A DNA stretch of 64,000 nt from Bacteroidota bacterium (GTDB lineage: Bacteria > Bacteroidota > Bacteroidia > UKL13-3): positions 186,001 to 250,000 of the forward strand of contig JAIXWW010000009.1 in the NCBI GenBank assembly GCA_027491085.1. Direction: 5' to 3'. Shown piece after piece: positions 60,371 to 64,000 of the stretch. Position numbers and translations under genes: made by a program. How positions within the stretch are numbered: position 1 is the first letter of the stretch; each line of letters begins with the position of its first letter. The notes beneath the pieces were generated by a model that was not told the DNA's origin, did not search any database, and saw only the letters and a list, made by a program, of their open reading frames with translations.

Positions 60371-61417
60371 ATGATTATGAAAAAATTACTGCTATTAGCT
60401 TGTGGGCTTGTTATGGCCTGCACCAATCCATTATTTGCACAAAAAGAAGGTGTAACTCAAGTAGATTTAGATTACACCGATGAAACCCCTTCGGACACAT
60501 TAGTTATTAAACTGAGCGGAAGCGATAAAATTTTAATTATTGGAGGGAATTTAAAAAACATACATAAATACAAGCAGGCCGACTCCATTAAAACCTTGTT
60601 TTTATCTGATATCTTACTAGCACAAGCCAATAATTCTTTAAATGCAGAAGCTACTAAAGTTTATTATTTTGTAACAAATAATGGCAAACGTAGATTAAAA
60701 GCTGAAAATGTAGATTTAACTGAAAATGCTGTAAACATTGCTTATGAGCTAAAGCGTTTGCAACTCGATTTGCCCAAATACGAATACCATTTATTCGATT
60801 TAAAAAATGAGTATCAAATTCAGATATATTTGAGTGATGCCAAACAATTAAAAACTCAACTTGAAAATACCAATATTGAAAGCGCTATCAATTTTGTAAA
60901 CACCAATGCTAAAAAGGATTTTAACCGAACTTTTAAACTAGAGTTAGCTACCGAAAATGGATATAAAATTACTAACAAAACCCAAGGAAGAACGGATGCG
61001 TTAATTATCAATGGTGCATTTGGAGTAGGGATAATTGGTAATACAATTGCCCCAATAGCAGGTATTGATATGTTACTTTATTTATCAAACAAATATTCTG
61101 TTGGAAAGTGGAGAACGGGTTTAAGTTATAATGTTTTTCCAATTGCAAATACCTTAAACAATGAAGTAAAAAGTGTTTCATTGGTTAATTCTCTTGCATT
61201 AAAAGGTTTATATAATTTAAATGAGGAGAATAAAAACAATCCCTTCTATATTGGATTCCAAATAGGTTTATTGAAAAGTAATGATATAAAATCATTTGAC
61301 AATGCATTTAAATGGGGTATTCTTCATTCAGGAAAAAACCTAAATTACTCATTCGATATTATTAACGATACAAATAAAAATACTTTATATGGTTTAACCA
61401 TTTATTTGCCATTTTAA
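60371..61417 (+). CDS. Exported protein of unknown function in sigma-factor module
   Basis: 348 residues (ATG 60371 or 60377) with a signal peptide ending 'NPLFAQ'; an 'ACTNP' just before it could serve as a lipobox but lies off-position. The N-terminal half is helix-rich ('LDLPKYEYHLFDLKNEYQIQ'), the C-terminal half beta-rich with barrel-like strands ending 'LYGLTIYLPF'. Not recognised. It follows the putative anti-sigma gene by 16 nt and may be a target, sensor or envelope partner of this regulatory unit. Confidence 0.65.
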   Translation: MIMKKLLLLACGLVMACTNPLFAQKEGVTQVDLDYTDETPSDTLVIKLSGSDKILIIGGNLKNIHKYKQADSIKTLFLSDILLAQANNSLNAEATKVYYFVTNNGKRRLKAENVDLTENAVNIAYELKRLQLDLPKYEYHLFDLKNEYQIQIYLSDAKQLKTQLENTNIESAINFVNTNAKKDFNRTFKLELATENGYKITNKTQGRTDALIINGAFGVGIIGNTIAPIAGIDMLLYLSNKYSVGKWRTGLSYNVFPIANTLNNEVKSVSLVNSLALKGLYNLNEENKNNPFYIGFQIGLLKSNDIKSFDNAFKWGILHSGKNLNYSFDIINDTNKNTLYGLTIYLPF

Positions 61418-61423
61418 GGAAAC

Positions 61424-61458
61424 AAAAAAGCCGACACAAAAATGAGTCGGCTTTTTTT
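61424..61458. terminator. Bidirectional terminator between convergent genes
   Basis: AAAAAAGCCGAC (61424-61435), 10-nt loop, GTCGGC (61446-61451) and a run of T. Ends the sigma-factor module and the T9SS type A gene. Confidence 0.88.
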
Positions 61459-61472
61459 ATTAGAGATTAGAA

Positions 61473-62408
61473 TTATTTACTTATCATCATTTTACCTGTT
61501 TGGCGGTTGTTATCGCTAGTTACAGTGTAAAAATAAATACCTTCTTTTAAATTAGAACCATCAAAATTTAAAGTTATTTCACCTGCATTTTGTTTTCCTA
61601 AGTTTTGCGTAAATACTTCTTTACCATTGATATCAACAACAGTTAAATTAACATTTTCTGAAGGAATAGCCAAGCTATAATTAATTACAGTATTAGACGC
61701 AAAAGGATTTGGATAATTATTTAACAATGGTTGATCAACTGCAGTTACTGTAGTTTCTAAACCCGTTCCCCAAGAAGTAAACTCCACATCATCAATTAAT
61801 AATTCTGTTGAAAATGAAGAGGTAGAAGTACCTTGAGCCATATTACCTGTTGAGAAAAATTCAATTGTACAACTATCAGAAATGGCATTTAGAAAATTAT
61901 TATCCCAATAATCATAATTTATTGGTTTAGAAATTTGTAACCAACCAATTTTATTTCCTGTTACAGAACCTAACAATGGACCTCTTTGTGATAATGCTAC
62001 AAAGTCTGTTAATAAAGTATCTCTTCTACCATCGTTAGATTGAAAAAAAGTAACAAATGCAAAAAAACTTTCTGTTGTAACTGACGTTAAATAATTCATT
62101 TTAAACTTAAAGCCTGCAGGTCTTCTTTTCATAGCCATAGTAGTATTTACTCGTCCTATGCGTAAAGCACCATTTACAGTATCATTTAAAACACCTAAAA
62201 AATTTGTTCCCGTTGCTGCTGTTAATGAAAAAGTAGATCCATTTGCAGTTAAATTCAATGTTGTTCTTACTTTTGTTCTTCCACTTAAACGTACCCAACC
62301 ATCCGCATTGTCGCCAGTTGCTGTCTCAAAACTGCCATTTGGAACTAGCTGAGCAAATGTCAATGTACTAATTGCTACAGCTGCTATTGTTGTAATTATT
62401 TTTTTCAT
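61473..62408 (-). CDS. Secreted protein with T9SS type A sorting domain
   Basis: 311 residues. Signal peptide 'MKKIITTIAAVAISTLTFAQ'. Residues about 22-215 form a jelly-roll-like domain ('LVPNGSFETATGDNADGWVR', 'ELLIDDVEFTSWGTG') as in many carbohydrate-binding or PCMD-like proteins. The C-terminal ~75 residues ('NNYPNPFASNTVINYSL', 'LTVVDINGKEVF', 'LKEGIYFYTVTSDNNRQTGK', 'MMISK') are a type A sorting signal of the type IX system, cleaved during surface attachment. Ligand unknown. No promoter of standard form is evident; a 138-nt gap lies upstream. Confidence 0.92.
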   Translation of the reverse strand: MKKIITTIAAVAISTLTFAQLVPNGSFETATGDNADGWVRLSGRTKVRTTLNLTANGSTFSLTAATGTNFLGVLNDTVNGALRIGRVNTTMAMKRRPAGFKFKMNYLTSVTTESFFAFVTFFQSNDGRRDTLLTDFVALSQRGPLLGSVTGNKIGWLQISKPINYDYWDNNFLNAISDSCTIEFFSTGNMAQGTSTSSFSTELLIDDVEFTSWGTGLETTVTAVDQPLLNNYPNPFASNTVINYSLAIPSENVNLTVVDINGKEVFTQNLGKQNAGEITLNFDGSNLKEGIYFYTVTSDNNRQTGKMMISK

Positions 62409-62546
62409 ATTATTTGTAATTGTGATTGCGATATTAAAACATTTATGTTGTTTAATAAAAATTGAAGCAATTTTTTTTGGTAAAACTTTTTAAAATCTGT
62501 TATCAATTTTTTTAACGGCAAATATTAGCAAAAACTAAAACTCCAA

Positions 62547-63254
62547 TTAATCTTTATTTTCATGGTCAAAATAACCACGTGATTTGATATTAGTAGTAAA
62601 GAAATTTAAAAACAAAACAATGAAAAACAGAAACAGAAAAGCTTGTGTACTCACTAAAAATTTGCCCCAAGTTGTGGCAGGAAAATAATCACCATAACCT
62701 ATGGAAGAAGAGGTAATGGTACTAAAATAAATGGCATCAAACCAATGCAAAAAAGGTTTATTTAAATAGTTACCTAATGAATATAGAACGCCATACGCAA
62801 AAATTATTTCAAGGTAGTTTAAAAATAGTAGCATCATAGATCTTTTATATGAACGAGGTCTTGAGAAGGAATCAGAAGCAAAAATTAAGGTGGGAACATA
62901 AAGCACAGTTTCTAGTAATAGATAAACCATTGTAAAGACTAACCAATTATAAATTAACCAATTATTACTTAAAATAATAATTGGAAAAACAACTTTTAAC
63001 AACACGTATATGTCTAGGTAAAGCTCTTGGTACTCGTGCCCTTTTTTGCTTGCTAATTGCTTAATATAAATGCCAGGAAAAAATAGTTGAGAAGTAGAGA
63101 GTATTAATCTAATTATTTTCTCAATGCCATTATCATCTTGGTGATGGTTATGCCAAATAGAGTTTATGTTATTAATCCTTTTTTGAATTGGACTAATAGC
63201 TGATTTGGTTTTAGCATTACTACCTAAAAGTAGCTTTTTGAAAATACGTTTCAT
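62547..63254 (-). CDS. Two-pore-loop-type potassium channel family protein
   Basis: 235 residues from ATG 63254; the longer frame from 63314 would overlap the next gene. It has about four to five helices and an ion-selectivity filter 'TSSSIGYGDYFP' between the last two, as in K+ channels (T-x-GYGD type). N-terminal region is soluble and basic. Inner-membrane channel; gating ligand or voltage sensor is not recognised. It is 10 nt downstream of the VF530-like gene and may be cotranscribed. Confidence 0.85.
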   Translation of the reverse strand: MKRIFKKLLLGSNAKTKSAISPIQKRINNINSIWHNHHQDDNGIEKIIRLILSTSQLFFPGIYIKQLASKKGHEYQELYLDIYVLLKVVFPIIILSNNWLIYNWLVFTMVYLLLETVLYVPTLIFASDSFSRPRSYKRSMMLLFLNYLEIIFAYGVLYSLGNYLNKPFLHWFDAIYFSTITSSSIGYGDYFPATTWGKFLVSTQAFLFLFFIVLFLNFFTTNIKSRGYFDHENKD

Positions 63255-63264
63255 ATTTATAGAA

Positions 63265-63534
63265 CTAAATTTTCGGTTTCTTTTCCTTAATAACCAAATA
63301 GCGTTCATCCACACCTTTTCGAGTTAAATAAACAAAAGTATTTTCGGCTTTGGTACGGGCCCAAGGTGTTTTACGCATAAAGGTAAGCGCTGATTTAATA
63401 GAAGGATTTACTTTAAAACAATTTGCAGGTATTTGTTCATATAACTTTTCCCAGCCATAATATAGTTGCAAATAAGTTATTATAGTTTCTAAAGTATAAC
63501 CATGTAATGGATTGTTTTTTTGAGGTTCTGTCAT
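63265..63534 (-). CDS. VF530/DUF2132 family DNA-binding protein
   Basis: 89 residues. 'NPLHGYTLETIITYLQLYYG' and 'CFKVNPSIKSALTFMRKTPW' are the signature of the VF530/DUF2132 family, named from a Vibrio protein whose structure suggested DNA binding. The C-terminal tail is Lys/Arg-rich. Role unknown; the gene lies upstream of an ion-channel gene, with no clear link. Confidence 0.88.
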   Translation of the reverse strand: MTEPQKNNPLHGYTLETIITYLQLYYGWEKLYEQIPANCFKVNPSIKSALTFMRKTPWARTKAENTFVYLTRKGVDERYLVIKEKKPKI

Positions 63535-63669
63535 GTTTTAAAAAAATCAATAGCAAATATAACCATAATATAGAGCTACTTTTAAAAATAATACACATCA
63601 TTATTTTTCATTAATCGAATCAATAAAATTTAACTCTCGCCATTTGCTCAAATTGCTACATTTGTTATA

Positions 63670-64000
63670 ATGAAAATACAATTTTTAGGAGCAGCACAAA
63701 CTGTTACAGGCAGCAAGCATTTGCTTACTACTATTGATAACAAAAATATTTTATTAGACTGTGGTTTATTTCAAGGAAAAGGAAGTGGCGAAGGTGACAA
63801 AAACCGAATTTTAGGATTTGAAGCTAGTAAAATTAATTACCTAATTCTTTCACACGCACATATTGATCACTCAGGAAATATTCCAAACTTGGTTAAACAA
63901 GGCTTTTCAGGACCCATAATTTGCACACCTGCCACAGCAGATTTATGTAAAATAATGCTTTCGGATAGTGCTCATATTCAAATAAACGATTTAAAGTTTG
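63670..64000 (+). CDS. Metallo-beta-lactamase/beta-CASP RNA-processing-type protein, N-terminal part
   Basis: About 110 codons reach the window's end. 'KIQFLGAAQTVTGSKHLL' and 'ILLDCGLFQGKG' match beta-CASP/RNase-J-like MBL proteins of Bacteroidota and archaea (YSH1-like), and 'LILSHAHIDHSGNIPNL' is the zinc-binding HxHxDH motif. The truncated part would carry the CASP domain. Members process RNA or act as exonucleases. ATG start at 63670, diverging from the VF530 gene. Confidence 0.9.
   Translation, partial: MKIQFLGAAQTVTGSKHLLTTIDNKNILLDCGLFQGKGSGEGDKNRILGFEASKINYLILSHAHIDHSGNIPNLVKQGFSGPIICTPATADLCKIMLSDSAHIQINDLKF

Noticed and set aside
1..64000. CRISPR array, restriction-modification or toxin-antitoxin system
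   Set aside because: No regularly spaced direct repeats, methyltransferase/nuclease pair or toxin/antitoxin gene pair was recognised.

Overview
The window looks like chromosomal DNA from an AT-rich member of the Bacteroidota. The evidence is several secreted proteins ending in type IX secretion (T9SS) sorting domains (type B at 537-3308 and 42482-44593, type A at 61473-62408), a LruC-domain protein with a partner lipoprotein, DUF3857/transglutaminase proteins, a lysyl-tRNA synthetase with a C-terminal extension, and promoters that fit the Bacteroidota pattern TTG/TTTG - about 19 nt - TAnnTTTG. Shine-Dalgarno sequences are mostly absent, and several genes appear to start with TTG. I cannot name a genus. 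No rRNA, tRNA, CRISPR array, prophage or intact insertion sequence is visible.

Layout. 1-6241: a partial ECF sigma factor diverges from an envelope cluster (large T9SS cargo, PorV-like barrel, helix-hairpin-helix envelope protein). 6250-7503: nucleotide pyrophosphohydrolase and isoaspartyl peptidase. 7672-10125: mreBCD shape genes, without the penicillin-binding protein and rodA genes that often follow. 10131-12448 (minus): pdxJ, an AlkB-type membrane hydroxylase and pnuC. 12550-15912: CvfB-like S1 protein and a TPR hybrid histidine kinase. 16005-17477: guaB. 17555-19326: a patch of small unrecognised genes ending in a palindromic repeat. 19500-31741: mainly housekeeping (rsmA, purM, ribH, pdhA, icd, lysS) mixed with lipoproteins and the LruC pair. 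32008-37001 (minus): a barrel protein and two DUF3857 proteins, one with a transglutaminase triad and one without. 37291-39183: lemA and two TPM-domain genes. 40120-42380: AlkD-like repair protein, 3'-5' exonuclease, MgtC-like protein. 42482-45487 (minus): T9SS cargo and rlmB. 46082-49145 (minus): tightly coupled AAA+/TPR, TPR-membrane and YdeI-like genes. 49301-53738: two barrel proteins (one frameshifted), a VWA membrane protein and fabG. 54011-59082: lipoprotein, S41 protease, TauE-like transporter, M28-PDZ peptidase. 59172-61417: ECF sigma factor, putative anti-sigma protein and an exported protein. 61473-64000: T9SS type A cargo, ion channel, VF530-like protein and the start of a beta-CASP/MBL protein.

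Most of this is ordinary core genome. The parts that deserve attention are: the coupled AAA+/TPR/YdeI cluster; the active/degenerate DUF3857 pair; the sigma/anti-sigma/exported-protein module; a zinc-ribbon-like protein with an internal lipoprotein signal; a possible 27-residue membrane microprotein after ribH; a frameshifted barrel gene; and at least five different families of intergenic palindromes. I see no clear, complete novel defence or mobile system. All functional calls come from reading motifs by eye; no database search was run.
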